Assembly (NCBI GenBank): GCA_963784175.1
Contig: CAWAQJ010000010.1
Coordinates: 62,001 to 126,000 of the forward strand
DNA: 64,000 nt
Direction of reading: 5' to 3'
From: JAIBJN01 sp963784175
GTDB lineage: Bacteria; Actinomycetota; Thermoleophilia; Gaiellales; Gaiellaceae
Shown here piece after piece: positions 8,166 through 17,473 of the stretch. Position 1 is the stretch's first letter, and the number at the start of each line of letters is the position of its first letter. The notes below the pieces were generated by a model that made no database searches, was not told the origin of the DNA, and saw nothing but the letters and a program-made list of their open reading frames with translations. Position numbers and translations under genes: made by a program.

Positions 8166-8197
8166 CGCAGGAGATAACCAGGCGCTAGCGTTAGGGC

Positions 8198-9249
8198 GTG
8201 TTCGAGGTCTGGAGCTCAGATGAGCCTCTCGAGGAGCTCGAGGCCTATCTGGCCGCGAACGACTTCTTCGAGAACGACGACCTCGTCGCCGACGTCTTCC
8301 TCGGCTACGGGATCTCGCGGTCGCTCCGCCGGGCTCCCTGGCCGGATCCGCCGGAGCCGTGCCGGCTCCCGCTGGCCGCGGCGCGGATCCATCCAGCTGA
8401 CGAGCAGCCGCCGGCGCCGGGCCGGTTCGCGATCGGCGAGTGGCAGCGATCCTGGGACGACGAGGGATACGCGAGCGCGTCGAGGGCGTCCAGGCGGCGA
8501 TCGCGCGCGGCGACGTCTACCAGGTCAACCTCGTCCAGCATCTCCATGCGCCCTTCGACGGCGACCCCGCCGGGCTCGCGCCCGCGCTGGCGCCACTGAG
8601 CCCGCTCCACCCCGCCCCGCTCGTCGGCGACGGCTGGGCGGTCGTCTCCGCCTCACCCGAGCTCTTCCTCGCGCGCCGCGGCGACCGCGTCTGGACGAAG
8701 CCGATCAAGGGGACACGGCCGGCCGGCGTGCGCGGCGAGCTGCGCGACTCCGAGAAGGACGCGGCCGAGCACGTCATGATCGTCGACCTCGAGCGCAACG
8801 ACCTCTCGCGCGTGTGCGAGCCCGGCTCCGTGCGCTGGCCCGACCTGATGACCGAGCGGGAGCTCGCCGGCGTGACTCACATGGTCACGACGGTCGAGGG
8901 GCGGCTGCGCCAAGGCGTGGGCCTCGCCGAGCTCCTCCAGGCCGTGTTCCCCGGCGGCTCGGTGACCGGCGCGCCCAAGATCTCCGCTGTCGACCACATC
9001 GCCGCGCTCGAGCCGGTCGGACGCGGCGCCTCGATGGGCGCGCTGGGCCGCATCCATCCGAACGGCGATCTCGAGCTCGCGCTCACCATCCGCACGTTCG
9101 CCGTCGCCGACGGCCGGATCCATCTCTGGGTCGGCGGCGGCATCGTCTGGGACTCCGACGCGCGCGCCGAGATCGAGGAGTCCTGGGTCAAGGCGCGGCC
9201 GCTCCTCGCCGCGGTCGGGAGCCCGGTTCCCGAGGCCGTCGTCTCGTGA
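8198..9249 (+). CDS. pabB: Aminodeoxychorismate synthase component I, frameshifted
   Basis: Chorismate-binding enzyme family (PabB/TrpE). The N-terminal 90 codons (GTG 8198) end in WQRSWDDEGY; the continuation RERVEGVQAAIARGDVYQVN is in another frame, so one base is missing near 8470. After the break the catalytic domain is intact: KPIKGTRPAG, DLERNDLSRV, FPGGSVTGAPK and the GGGIVWDS end. The corrected length is about 350 residues, normal for the short actinobacterial form. The stop overlaps pabC by four bases, which favours PabB over TrpE. Sequence error or a recent mutation are both possible. Confidence 0.85.
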
Positions 9250-10100
9250 CAGTTCTCGCACTGGCCGTCGGCGGGCGCGGGCTCGTCGACCCACACGAGC
9301 CCGTTCTACATGCCGACGACGAAGCGTTCCTGCGGGGCCGCGGCGCCTTCGAGACGATCCGCGTCTACGGCGGTCGCCCGTTCCGGCTCGAGGATCACCT
9401 GGAGCGCCTGGCGGCGTCGTCCGAACGGCTCGACCTGCCACAGGTGGGCACGGAGGTCTTCCGCGAGCTCGCCGAGCAGGCGATCGGGGCGGCCGCGGAG
9501 GGCGACGTCGTGCTCCGCCTCTACCTCACGCCGGGCCGCGAGGGCGAGGGTCGCCCGACCGCGCTCGCGATGGTCTCGACGATTCCCGCCGTGCTCGAGG
9601 AGCGGCGGGCCACAGGCATGCGGATGATCACGGTGCCCCTCGGCCTCGATCCGAACCTCCGCGCGGAGGCCCCCTGGCTCCTCGGCGGAGTCAAGTCGAC
9701 GAGCTACGCGGTGAACATGGCCGCCGAGGCGGAAGCACGCCGGCGCGGCGCCGACGACGCCGTCTTTCTCGCCGCGGGCCGCATCGTCCTCGAAGGGCCA
9801 GTGACAAACATCTGGTGGCGACAGGGACGTGAGCTCTTCACGCCCGAGCTCGACCTCGGCATCCTGGCGGGCGTGACGCGCTCGACGCTCCTGGAACAGG
9901 CGGCCGGGCTCGGCTACGACGTGCGCGAAGGCACGTATCCCGTCGACCAGCTCGCCGCCGCGGAGGAGGCCTTCACTTCCTCGTCCGTCCGCGAGGTCAT
10001 GCCGGTGATCGAGCTCGACGGGGCGCCGATCGGACCCGGAACGCCGGGGCCGGCCGCGGGCGAGCTCCAGGCCGCGCTCCGTCGCGCGGCGGGCGCGTGA
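9246..10100 (+). CDS. pabC: Aminodeoxychorismate lyase / PLP fold-type IV enzyme
   Basis: A 284-residue class IV aminotransferase-fold protein. It begins at a GTG overlapping the pabB stop (GTGA). Family blocks: RGRGAFETIRVYGG, RPFRLEDHLERL, GVKSTSYAVN with the probable PLP lysine in GVKS, then the AAGRIVLEGPVTNIWW and SSVREVMPV segments. With PabB it would turn aminodeoxychorismate into p-aminobenzoate and pyruvate for folate; D-amino-acid aminotransferase-like activity cannot be excluded from sequence alone. Confidence 0.88.
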   Translation: MTVLALAVGGRGLVDPHEPVLHADDEAFLRGRGAFETIRVYGGRPFRLEDHLERLAASSERLDLPQVGTEVFRELAEQAIGAAAEGDVVLRLYLTPGREGEGRPTALAMVSTIPAVLEERRATGMRMITVPLGLDPNLRAEAPWLLGGVKSTSYAVNMAAEAEARRRGADDAVFLAAGRIVLEGPVTNIWWRQGRELFTPELDLGILAGVTRSTLLEQAAGLGYDVREGTYPVDQLAAAEEAFTSSSVREVMPVIELDGAPIGPGTPGPAAGELQAALRRAAGA

Positions 10101-10843
10101 GCGCGCAGCTCCACACTGCAGCCGAGCGCCCCGACCTCTGGGAGCGGGCCTACGAGCAGATCGTCGGCGTCTGGCCGACCTACAACGAGCAGGGCGACGT
10201 CCTCGGCCGCCACTGGTCGAGGCTCGACCAGGACTTCGCCGACTACCAGCTCGTCCTCTACGACGAAAAGGCAGACGTCGCGCTCGCGCACGGGCACTCG
10301 ATCCCCTGCCGCTGGGACGGAACGGCGGAAGGGCTGGGCGACGGCATCGACGAGATGATGGAGGGCGCAGTCCACCTCTTCGACGAGGGAGGCGAGCCGA
10401 ACACGCTTTCCGCGCTGGCGATCGAGATTCCGCCACGTCACCAGGGCGGCGGGCTCGCGCGGACGATGATCGGCGGCATGGCCGACATCGCCTCGGCACG
10501 CGGGTTCGGCAGCCTGATCGCACCGTTGCGCCCCACGTGGAAGGTGCGCTATCCGGTGACGCCGATCGAGCGGTACGCGGCGTGGACACGGGGCGACGGG
10601 CGGCCCTTCGACCCGTGGATCCGCCTCCACGTCCGCCTCGGGGCCGAGATCCTGAAGCCCGTGCCGCGCTCCATGCACATCACCGGAACGGTGGCCGAGT
10701 GGGAGGACTGGGTGGACCTTCCGTTTCCGGAGAGCGGGACGTACGTGTTTCCCCACGGACTGGCCCCACTCGAGGTCGACCGCGAGTCCGACCGCTGCGA
10801 GTACTGGGAGCCGAACGTCTGGGTGCGGCACCGCGTAGGCTGA
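10097..10843 (+). CDS. GNAT-like acetyltransferase family protein
   Basis: A 248-residue protein. The stretch ALAIEIPPRHQGGGLARTMI matches GNAT motif A, where the acetyl-CoA pyrophosphate binds (Q/R-x-x-G-x-G/A normally); here it reads RHQGGGLA. The flanking regions match no substrate class I know. The GTG start overlaps the pabC stop (GTGA), so it is translated with the pab genes, and the glutamine amidotransferase gene follows after four bases. Confidence 0.75.
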   Translation: MSAQLHTAAERPDLWERAYEQIVGVWPTYNEQGDVLGRHWSRLDQDFADYQLVLYDEKADVALAHGHSIPCRWDGTAEGLGDGIDEMMEGAVHLFDEGGEPNTLSALAIEIPPRHQGGGLARTMIGGMADIASARGFGSLIAPLRPTWKVRYPVTPIERYAAWTRGDGRPFDPWIRLHVRLGAEILKPVPRSMHITGTVAEWEDWVDLPFPESGTYVFPHGLAPLEVDRESDRCEYWEPNVWVRHRVG

Positions 10844-10847
10844 ACGG

Positions 10848-11591
10848 GTGCGCGTTCTCTCGATCATTCACCAGGCCGACGCGGCCAGCGGCGTCTTCGG
10901 CGACGCGGTGCGCGAGCGCGGCCACGAGCTCGACGAGTGGGACATCTCGCGCTCTCCGGATCCACCCGCCCCGATCGAGCTCTACGGCGCGGTGCTCGTC
11001 TTCGGCGGCGCGATGCACGCCGACCAGGAGGAACGGCACGGGTGGCTCCGCGAGGAGAACGCGCTCCTCCAGCGCCTGCACGCGGACGGCGTGCCGACCT
11101 TCGGCGTCTGCCTCGGCGGCCAGCTCGTCGCGAAAGCACTGGGCGCGGCCGTACGGCGGATGCCGAGCCCAGAGATCGGCTGGTTCGACGTCAAGCTCAC
11201 GCCCGAGGCTGCGGAGGATCCAGTGTTCGGTGGTCTGGCCGATCCCTTCAAGGCATTTCAGTGGCACAGCTACCACTTCGAGCTCCCCGACGGCGGAGTC
11301 GCGCTCGCCCGCAACGACCGGTGCCTGCAGGGCTTCAGGGCAGGGTCGGCCTGGGGCATCCAGTTCCATCCGGAGATAACGCCGGAGGACCTGGCCGAGT
11401 GGCTGCGGACCGTGGACCCGAAGGAGGACGGCCCGATCGACATCGAGGCCCTCCGCGCCGAGAGCGAGGAGCACATCGCGGGCTGGAACGCGTTCGGGCG
11501 GGACTTGTGCGGGCGATTCCTCGCGGTCGCGGAAGATGCGGGCGTTACGCGTCCCGACGCGACCACTCGTGCCACGAGCCCGCGTAGTTGA
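10848..11591 (+). CDS. Class I glutamine amidotransferase (GMP synthase-like)
   Basis: A 247-residue protein with a complete triad: nucleophile in FGVCLGGQLVA (about Cys87), His in IQFHPEIT (about 173) and Glu two residues on. The fold is that of stand-alone GATase1 proteins annotated as GMP synthase-like or gamma-glutamyl hydrolases. It is not PabA-like despite being downstream of pabBC, lacking the usual N-terminal ID-Y/N-D motif. GTG start at 10848. The last 47 bases overlap the convergent rhodanese gene. Confidence 0.88.
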   Translation: MRVLSIIHQADAASGVFGDAVRERGHELDEWDISRSPDPPAPIELYGAVLVFGGAMHADQEERHGWLREENALLQRLHADGVPTFGVCLGGQLVAKALGAAVRRMPSPEIGWFDVKLTPEAAEDPVFGGLADPFKAFQWHSYHFELPDGGVALARNDRCLQGFRAGSAWGIQFHPEITPEDLAEWLRTVDPKEDGPIDIEALRAESEEHIAGWNAFGRDLCGRFLAVAEDAGVTRPDATTRATSPRS

Positions 11592-11886
11592 CGGCGTCAA
11601 CGTCCGCCGAGCGCAGAAGAACGGCGGCGATCTCCGACCTCTGGCCCGAGTGGCAGTAGGTCACCACGCGGCGACCCTCGGCGATCCCGCGTGACTCGAG
11701 CACGTCCCTGATCCGGTCGCCGGCCGCGTAGATCTCGTTGAGATCGAGATGGACGGCCCCGGGAATGTGTCCCTGGTACGGGTCGCACGGGTAGCCGGCT
11801 TCGCCCGAGTACTCCTCGTGCGAGCGCACGTCGATCAGCGCGACCTCGTCGTTCTGAATGAGGGCCGCCAGCTCGTCGCCGGTCAC
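11545..11886 (-). CDS. Rhodanese-like sulfurtransferase domain protein
   Basis: A 113-residue single rhodanese domain with the active-site loop TYCHSGQRSEIA (catalytic Cys about residue 78), plus VALIDVRSHEEY near the N terminus and a C-terminal AVNYAGSWHEWSR. It probably transfers or carries persulfide sulfur. GTG start 11886 overlaps the upstream hydrolase stop (GTGA); the 3' end overlaps the convergent amidotransferase gene. Confidence 0.92.
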   Translation of the reverse strand: MTGDELAALIQNDEVALIDVRSHEEYSGEAGYPCDPYQGHIPGAVHLDLNEIYAAGDRIRDVLESRGIAEGRRVVTYCHSGQRSEIAAVLLRSADVDAVNYAGSWHEWSRRDA

Positions 11887-12596
11887 GACGCGACCTCCAG
11901 CAGGAAGTCGCGGACGGCCGAGGCGACCAGGTCCGCCTGCTCGAGCGGCGCGAGGTGCCCGGCGCCGGGGATGCGCGAAAAACGCGCATCGGGCAGGGCG
12001 GCGACCATCGCCTCGGCGTCGGAAGGCGGGGTCAGACGGTCCTCGTCGCCGACGAGAACGAGGACTGGCACGTCGATCGTGGACAGCGTCGGCCGCGAGT
12101 CGACACGGTCCCGGATCGTCTCCTGCGCGGCCACCAAGGCGGTGAGCGGCTGCTCGAAGGCGAGCTCCCGGGCCCGCTCGACGACCGCCGGGTCGGCGCC
12201 CTCGGAGAAGATCCTCGGCGCAAGGTCGTCCCAGAAGGCCTGCCGTCCGGCCTCCCCGAGCACGCGAATGGAGTCGTCCCGGGCGAGCCGCTGCTCCGGG
12301 GTGTCCGGCGTCGCCCGGGTGTCGGCCAGGACGAGCGCGGCGATGCGCTCCGGCTCCTGCCGCCACAGCTCGAACGCGAGGTAGCCGCCCATGGAACAGC
12401 CGACCGGGACGCACGCGCCGTCGACCAGGCCGAGCACCCGTCGCGCCCAGGGCTCGAAGCCGAGCTCAGGATCCTCACCCGGCAGATCGGGCGCAAGGAC
12501 GGGGTAGCCGGACTCCTCCAGGACGGAGGCGAGGTGGTCCCACATGCGCGCGCCGAGCGGGAACGCATGCAGGAGAAGGGCGGTCGGGCGGCTCAC
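11883..12596 (-). CDS. Alpha/beta-hydrolase fold protein
   Basis: About 237 residues. The nucleophile elbow GCSMGGYLAF (Ser), the acid region VGDEDRLTPP and the catalytic His in IPGAGHLAPLE are all in place. Substrate unknown; the sequence resembles 3-oxoadipate enol-lactonase and related esterases. GTG 12596 is used (LLLHAFPLG follows soon after). An in-frame ATG at 12623 would overlap the start codon of the divergent ggt gene. Confidence 0.88.
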   Translation of the reverse strand: MSRPTALLLHAFPLGARMWDHLASVLEESGYPVLAPDLPGEDPELGFEPWARRVLGLVDGACVPVGCSMGGYLAFELWRQEPERIAALVLADTRATPDTPEQRLARDDSIRVLGEAGRQAFWDDLAPRIFSEGADPAVVERARELAFEQPLTALVAAQETIRDRVDSRPTLSTIDVPVLVLVGDEDRLTPPSDAEAMVAALPDARFSRIPGAGHLAPLEQADLVASAVRDFLLEVAS

Positions 12597-12621
12597 GAGC
12601 CGTGCGATGCTATCGAGCCGC

Positions 12622-14052
12622 ATGGCTCCCTGGTCTCCTCCCTTCCGGCCGCCGGCGGTCGCCGCCGAGGCAATGGTGGCGACCAGTCAGCCGCTCGCGA
12701 CCCGCGCCGGCCTGCGGGCGCTCGAGCGCGGCGGCAACGCCGTGGACGCAGCCCTCGCTGCGGCGGCGGTCCTGTGCGTCACCGAGCCGATGTCGACGGG
12801 CGTCGGCGGCGATCTCTTCGCACAGATCTGGGACGGTGAGAAGCTCCACGGGCTCGACGCTGCCGGGCCTGCCCCGCTCCGCGCTGACCCGGAGGGCCCG
12901 GTCGAGGAGACCGGCCCGCGCTCCGTCACGGTTCCCGGAGCCGTTGCCGGTTGGGCTGCGCTCGCCGAACGCTTCGGCCGCCTCGGCCTCGACGCCGCGC
13001 TCGAGGACGCGATCTCGGTGGCAGAGGGCGGATTCGCCGTCGGGGCGGTGACCGCAGACGGATGGATCCGCTCGGCGGCGCCGACGGAGTTCCTTCCGGC
13101 GCCGGGCGTCGGGAGCGTCGTGCGCCTTCCGGAGCTCGGGGCGTCGTTGCGGAGGATCGCGGGCGAGGGGCCCGACGTGATCTACCGGGGCGACATCGCT
13201 GCCGCAATCGCAGCGTCCACGTGGCTCGACGCGGAGGACCTCGCGGGCTACTCCCCGCGCTGGGTCGAGCCGCTCACGCTCGACTATCGAGGAACGACCG
13301 TCTGCGAGCTGCCGCCGCCAACGCAGGGGGTCGCCGCGCTCGAAGGCCTTGGGCTGCTCGCGCTGGGCGAGCCCTCGCCGGCGGCACGGGTGGAGTGCGT
13401 GCGTCTCGCGCTCGGAGACGCGTTCGCACGCGTGCGGGACGACGCCGACGTCGCCGATCTCCTGGAGCCCGGCTTCCTCTCGCGACGCCGCCGGGATGCG
13501 TCGCCGACGGTGAGCGAGCTCCCGGGTGGCACCGTGTACCTCTGCGCCGTGGACGGCGACCGTATGGCCGTCTCGCTGATCCAGAGCCTCTACGACGGCT
13601 TCGGGTCGGGCGTCGTCGCGCCCGGCACCGGCATCGTCCTTCAGAACCGCGGCGCGTGCTTCGCAGTTTCCGGACGCGTCGTTCCCGGCCGTCGGCCGTA
13701 CCACACGATCATCCCCGGGATGCTCCTGCGAGAAGGACGGCTGCTCGGGCCGTTCGGCATCATGGGCGGCTTCATACAGGCGCAGGCGCACGTCCAGTTC
13801 GTGTCCGCGCTCGTCGACGAAGACCTGGATCCACAGGTCGCCCTCGACCGGCCCCGCTTCCGGATCGACGGCGACTCGATCCAGCTCGAAGGGCCCCGGG
13901 ACAGCTGGGAAGGCATCGACGCTCTCGGGCTGCGCCCGATCGCCGAGTGGGATTCGTCCCGTTTCGGCGGCGGCCAGGCGATCCTCGTGTCGCACGACGT
14001 CCTCCTCGGCGGCTCGGACAGCCGCAAGGACGGCTACGCGGCCGGCTTCTAG
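12622..14052 (+). CDS. ggt: Gamma-glutamyltransferase family protein
   Basis: A 476-residue Ntn-hydrolase proenzyme. ERGGNAVDAALAAAAVLCV and MSTGVGGDLFAQIW are diagnostic of the large subunit. The autoprocessing Thr would be in GGTVYLCAVD (about residue 308), followed by small-subunit blocks GFGSGVVAPGTGIVLQNR and PYHTIIPGM. The usual TTH around the nucleophile is changed to GGTVY, so activity may differ from classical GGT. No signal peptide is seen, so a cytoplasmic location is likely. Confidence 0.88.
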   Translation: MAPWSPPFRPPAVAAEAMVATSQPLATRAGLRALERGGNAVDAALAAAAVLCVTEPMSTGVGGDLFAQIWDGEKLHGLDAAGPAPLRADPEGPVEETGPRSVTVPGAVAGWAALAERFGRLGLDAALEDAISVAEGGFAVGAVTADGWIRSAAPTEFLPAPGVGSVVRLPELGASLRRIAGEGPDVIYRGDIAAAIAASTWLDAEDLAGYSPRWVEPLTLDYRGTTVCELPPPTQGVAALEGLGLLALGEPSPAARVECVRLALGDAFARVRDDADVADLLEPGFLSRRRRDASPTVSELPGGTVYLCAVDGDRMAVSLIQSLYDGFGSGVVAPGTGIVLQNRGACFAVSGRVVPGRRPYHTIIPGMLLREGRLLGPFGIMGGFIQAQAHVQFVSALVDEDLDPQVALDRPRFRIDGDSIQLEGPRDSWEGIDALGLRPIAEWDSSRFGGGQAILVSHDVLLGGSDSRKDGYAAGF

Positions 14053-14816
14053 CGCGCGACGGGCATCGCGTCCTGCTCGGCCGCGGCGCCCGGATAGTCG
14101 AGACTCGCATGCGGGATGCCGAACAGCCGGCCGAGCTCTGCGATCAGCTCCGAGGCCGCCGGAAGCTCCTCGGGTGTCATCGCCGTCCGCGCCGTGGCCC
14201 TGACCGCGTCGGCGTCGGCTCCCGTCAGGCGCGCCATCAGCCGCGGGTTCGCGCCCAGGGCGATGACCTCGCCGGGGGGAAGCGGCCCGTAGTACTCGGG
14301 CACGGAGAGGTACTCGTCCACGACACGCCCGCGCTCGAGCGCCGTGTAGCGGACCACGCGCCCCTCCTCAACGCCGATGACGATGACGAACGCGCCCATG
14401 CGGTCGGAGAGCTCGCGCGCGAGGCGGCGCAGCATCTCCGGCTCGCGGTCCGTGAGCTCGTCGTAGGCCGACGTCCAGCCCTCGCGCGGTGCGAGCACGA
14501 CGCTGCCCTGCGAGCCGCCGGGAAGCCGCGGGACGAACTGGCGGACGGCCCGGACGACTGCGTCGACGTCGTCGGTCTGCACGTGGATCGAGCCGAACGA
14601 GGGCTCCTTGTGGCCCCCAACGTGCGCCTCGAGAGCGGAGATAGGCGCCTCGAGCACCCTTGCGGTCTCGGTGAAGCCGGCACGGATCCAGGCGTCGCCG
14701 TCCTCGTGGGTCGTCTCGATCTCGATCCGGTCGGCGCCGGCCTCCTTCGCCTCCTGGATCAGACGGAGCAAGACGTCCTCGCTGGGAGCACCTTTGACGT
14801 GCGCCTCGTACGCCAT
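14049..14816 (-). CDS. Conserved hypothetical protein
   Basis: A 255-residue soluble, acidic protein. The N-terminal third (AKEAGADRIEIETTHEDGDAW, IRAGFTETARVLEAPI) looks like a degenerate GNAT C-terminal half. The rest holds ALERGRVVDEYLSVPEYYG and ALGANPRLMARLTG and belongs to no family I can name. It ends in a four-base overlap with convergent ggt and touches the glycosylase gene, so it is probably co-transcribed downstream of the hmgA run. Confidence 0.7.
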   Translation of the reverse strand: MAYEAHVKGAPSEDVLLRLIQEAKEAGADRIEIETTHEDGDAWIRAGFTETARVLEAPISALEAHVGGHKEPSFGSIHVQTDDVDAVVRAVRQFVPRLPGGSQGSVVLAPREGWTSAYDELTDREPEMLRRLARELSDRMGAFVIVIGVEEGRVVRYTALERGRVVDEYLSVPEYYGPLPPGEVIALGANPRLMARLTGADADAVRATARTAMTPEELPAASELIAELGRLFGIPHASLDYPGAAAEQDAMPVAR

Positions 14817-15628
14817 CAGCCAGGCACTCTAAGTCCGAGCAGGAGGTAGTGCGCCGCCAGGTTCGCAAAGCGCGAAAAACGCGCACTCGCCGCCCGCGTG
14901 TCCTCCTCGCCGTAGAAGTGCTGCACGGCCTTGCGGAGCCCGAGGTCGCCGGCCGGCCACGCCTCGGGGCGCCCGAGGTGGCGTGCGAGGAACCACTCGG
15001 CGGTCCATTCGCCGATCCCCTGGAGCGCGACGAGCGCCGCCTTCACCTCGTCGTCCGGGAGCAGCGCCAGCGCGTCGAGGTCGAGGTCGGCTTGCGCGAC
15101 ACCGACGATGTACTCCGCCTTCCGCCGCGAGAACCCGACGGCGACGATCTCCTCCGGCCGCGCGAGCGCAAGCCGCTCACGGGTCGGGAAGGCGTGCGCG
15201 ACCTCGTGCTGCACGCCGAAGGCCTCGATCAGACGGTTGCGGATGCTGAACGCCGCCTGGAGCGAGATCTGCTGTGCGCTGATCGAGGTGACGAGGGTCT
15301 CGAACGGGTCCGGGACGAGCGGCGGCCGGAAGCCGCGCAGGGCCGGGACCAGTTGCGCCAGGACCGGCTCGGTAGCCGCGAAGGCGTAGAACGCGTCCAG
15401 GTCGAAGGGGGCGCCGAGATAGCGGCGCACGTCGTCGACGACCGACGGCTCGCCCGGCTCGATCTCGACGCCGCCCGGCGCCTCCTCGATCCTGACCTCC
15501 CTCTCGCCGAAGACCCGGTAGACCGCCTCGTCGCGACTCAGGTTGGCCAGGTCGAGCCCGAAGGCGCGGTAGCGCTCGGTCGAGAGACCGAAGTCGAACG
15601 GCTCAGGAAGCGAGACTGCGAGCGACAG
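14816..15628 (-). CDS. DNA-3-methyladenine glycosylase II-like (AlkA/HhH-GPD)
   Basis: A 270-residue base-excision repair glycosylase. The HhH-GPD motif LQGIGEWTAEWFLAR is followed by the catalytic Asp in AWPAGDLGLRK, and TLVTSISAQQISLQAA is the typical AlkA segment. No ATG, GTG or TTG lies near the expected N terminus. CTG 15628, with GAGGA eight bases upstream, begins LSLAVSLPEPFDF and is the best start; GTG 15691 would overlap the upstream phosphatase by 89 bases. Confidence 0.85.
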   Translation of the reverse strand: MSLAVSLPEPFDFGLSTERYRAFGLDLANLSRDEAVYRVFGEREVRIEEAPGGVEIEPGEPSVVDDVRRYLGAPFDLDAFYAFAATEPVLAQLVPALRGFRPPLVPDPFETLVTSISAQQISLQAAFSIRNRLIEAFGVQHEVAHAFPTRERLALARPEEIVAVGFSRRKAEYIVGVAQADLDLDALALLPDDEVKAALVALQGIGEWTAEWFLARHLGRPEAWPAGDLGLRKAVQHFYGEEDTRAASARFSRFANLAAHYLLLGLRVPG

Positions 15629-16238
15629 AGTGAAAGTCCTCGAAGGGCTCGAAGTCGATCTCGCGCTCGGCGAGATAGGCGGCGAGGCCACGCGTTGCAA
15701 AGACGCGGTCGGACGCCTCCGCGCCGCACCGGTCCGAGTAGCCGTCGCCGATGTAGACGATCTCGCCGTCACCGCCGAAGCGCCGGACGATCGAGCGCTT
15801 GCACGACTCGCCGCACGTCTCGCACGTTTCGTCGTAGCGCCAGTCGACGACCCAGCCCTCCGGGTCGGGGTCGACGCGGTTGGCGTGCAGCTCGACCTCG
15901 AGCCCTTCGCGCTCGAGGATCGGCTCGATCAGCTCGTGGAAGCCGCTGGAGACGATGACGAGTCGCCAGCCGCGGTCGTGCGCCAGGCCGACGAGCTCGT
16001 CGAAGCCCGGACGCAACTCGACGTTCTCGAGCTCCCAGCGGACGACCTCCTCGAGCGGCTTGCGCACCGGGCGGAACTCGCGCGTGATCACCTCGCGCAG
16101 GGTCAGCCGTCCCTCGTCGAGGCCGTCGTCGACCTCCTGGTAGACCTCGGGATCGCCGAACGTGCTCGCGATCGTGTCGAGGAGGTCGGTCTTCGTGACG
16201 GTGCCGTCGAAGTCGACGACGATCGTGCGGTCGCTCAA
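15603..16238 (-). CDS. MtnX-like HAD-IB phosphatase
   Basis: A 211-residue HAD phosphatase: motif I VVDFDGTVTKTD, motif II SSGF, motif III/IV YIGDGYSDRCGA. A CETCGESCKR cluster of three cysteines between the caps is like the Cys-rich insert of MtnX-type enzymes and may bind zinc. The TTG start at 16238 overlaps the hmgA stop as TTGA, so the two are coupled. A role in methionine salvage is known for MtnX; here, beside hmgA, the substrate is unknown. Confidence 0.82.
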   Translation of the reverse strand: MSDRTIVVDFDGTVTKTDLLDTIASTFGDPEVYQEVDDGLDEGRLTLREVITREFRPVRKPLEEVVRWELENVELRPGFDELVGLAHDRGWRLVIVSSGFHELIEPILEREGLEVELHANRVDPDPEGWVVDWRYDETCETCGESCKRSIVRRFGGDGEIVYIGDGYSDRCGAEASDRVFATRGLAAYLAEREIDFEPFEDFHSVARSLAS

Positions 16239-17440
16239 AAGTGGCTCGTGACCCCCGCGGGATCCTCGTCGGCGACCGTCCCGCTCTGCGGGTCCTCGAG
16301 CCAGGAGTACGCGTAGCTCGGCTCGTCCAGCCCGCGCGCGAGCTCCGTCAGCCGCAGCGGGTGGAACGTGTCGCACATGACCGCCAGCTCATGGGTCTCG
16401 GTCATCCCGAGCGACTTCTCCGCGAGCCCGGGGTGCGGGCCGTGCGGAATCCCGGACGGGTGCAGCGTCACCGAGCCGATCTCGATGCCCTTGCGCGAGG
16501 AGAAGTTCCCGTCGACGTAATAGATCATCTCCTCGCTGTTCAGGTTCGAGTGGTGATACGGGATCGGAACCGCCTCCGGGTCGAAGTCGAGCTTCCGCGG
16601 ACAGAACGAGCAGATGACGAAGTTGCGCCCCTGGAAGGTCTGGTGCGACGGCGGCGGCATGTGGATGCGCCCCGTGATCGGCTCGAAGTCGTGGATCGAG
16701 AACGTCCAGGGGTAGACGTAGCCGTCCCAGCCCACGACGTCGAACGGGTGGTAGTCGAGCATGTACGTCTGGTAGCCGTCCTTGATGCGCAGCCTGACGA
16801 GGTGCTCGTCGCGGTCGGCGTGCGTCTTCAGCTCGGTCGGCGCGTGCATGTCGCGGTGGTAGAACGGCGCGTGCTCGAGAAGCTGCCCGTACTCGTTCCG
16901 GTAGCGCCGCGGGATCTCGATCAGCCCGGGCGACACGAACACGAGGTGGCGCTGCTCTCCCTCGGGGGCGAACCGGTAGGTCGTCCCGCGCGGGATGACG
17001 ATGTAGTCGCCCTCCTTGTAGGACAGGTCGCCGAAGATCGTCTCCAGCGTGCCGCTGCCCTCGTGGACGAAGACGACCTCGTCGCCCTCGCCGTTGCGGT
17101 AGAAGAAGTCCATCTGCTCGGTCGGCCGCGCGAGCGCGATCTCGACGTCGTCGTTCCACATGAGGAGCTCGCGGCCCGAGATCGGATCGCCGCCCGCGGG
17201 AACGTCGTAGGTGCGGAAGTGCCGATGCGCGTGGCCGTTGGGCACCCATTCCTTGCGCTCGATGGGCACGAAGTCGCCCACCTCCTTGACCCGGCAGGGC
17301 GAATGGAGGTGGTAGAGGATCGACTCGTTCCCGGAGAACCCCTCGAGCCCCATGACCTCCTCGGTCAGGAGCGTGCCGTTCTCCCGAAACTGGATGTGGC
17401 GCTTGCGTGGAAGACGTCCTAGCTGCTGGTACATGGGCAT
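16235..17440 (-). CDS. hmgA: Homogentisate 1,2-dioxygenase
   Basis: A 401-residue non-haem Fe(II) dioxygenase opening the homogentisate ring to maleylacetoacetate. Key regions: HRHFRTYDVPAGG, the cupin part DEVVFVHEGSGTLET, the Glu-containing NLNSEEMIYYVDG and the His-rich LHPSGIPHGPHPG. The ATG at 17440 starts MPMYQQLGRLPRK, as in actinobacterial homologues; longer in-frame starts would run through the divergent gene. Acts between HppD (19013) and the FAH-family protein (17894). Confidence 0.96.
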   Translation of the reverse strand: MPMYQQLGRLPRKRHIQFRENGTLLTEEVMGLEGFSGNESILYHLHSPCRVKEVGDFVPIERKEWVPNGHAHRHFRTYDVPAGGDPISGRELLMWNDDVEIALARPTEQMDFFYRNGEGDEVVFVHEGSGTLETIFGDLSYKEGDYIVIPRGTTYRFAPEGEQRHLVFVSPGLIEIPRRYRNEYGQLLEHAPFYHRDMHAPTELKTHADRDEHLVRLRIKDGYQTYMLDYHPFDVVGWDGYVYPWTFSIHDFEPITGRIHMPPPSHQTFQGRNFVICSFCPRKLDFDPEAVPIPYHHSNLNSEEMIYYVDGNFSSRKGIEIGSVTLHPSGIPHGPHPGLAEKSLGMTETHELAVMCDTFHPLRLTELARGLDEPSYAYSWLEDPQSGTVADEDPAGVTSHF

Positions 17441-17473
17441 GCCCGCAGCATATCCAGCGTTCTTCTCCGGTAG

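Noticed and set aside
10848..11591. PabA (glutaminase partner of PabB)
   Set aside because: It belongs to the GMP-synthase-like stand-alone amidotransferases rather than the TrpG/PabA group.
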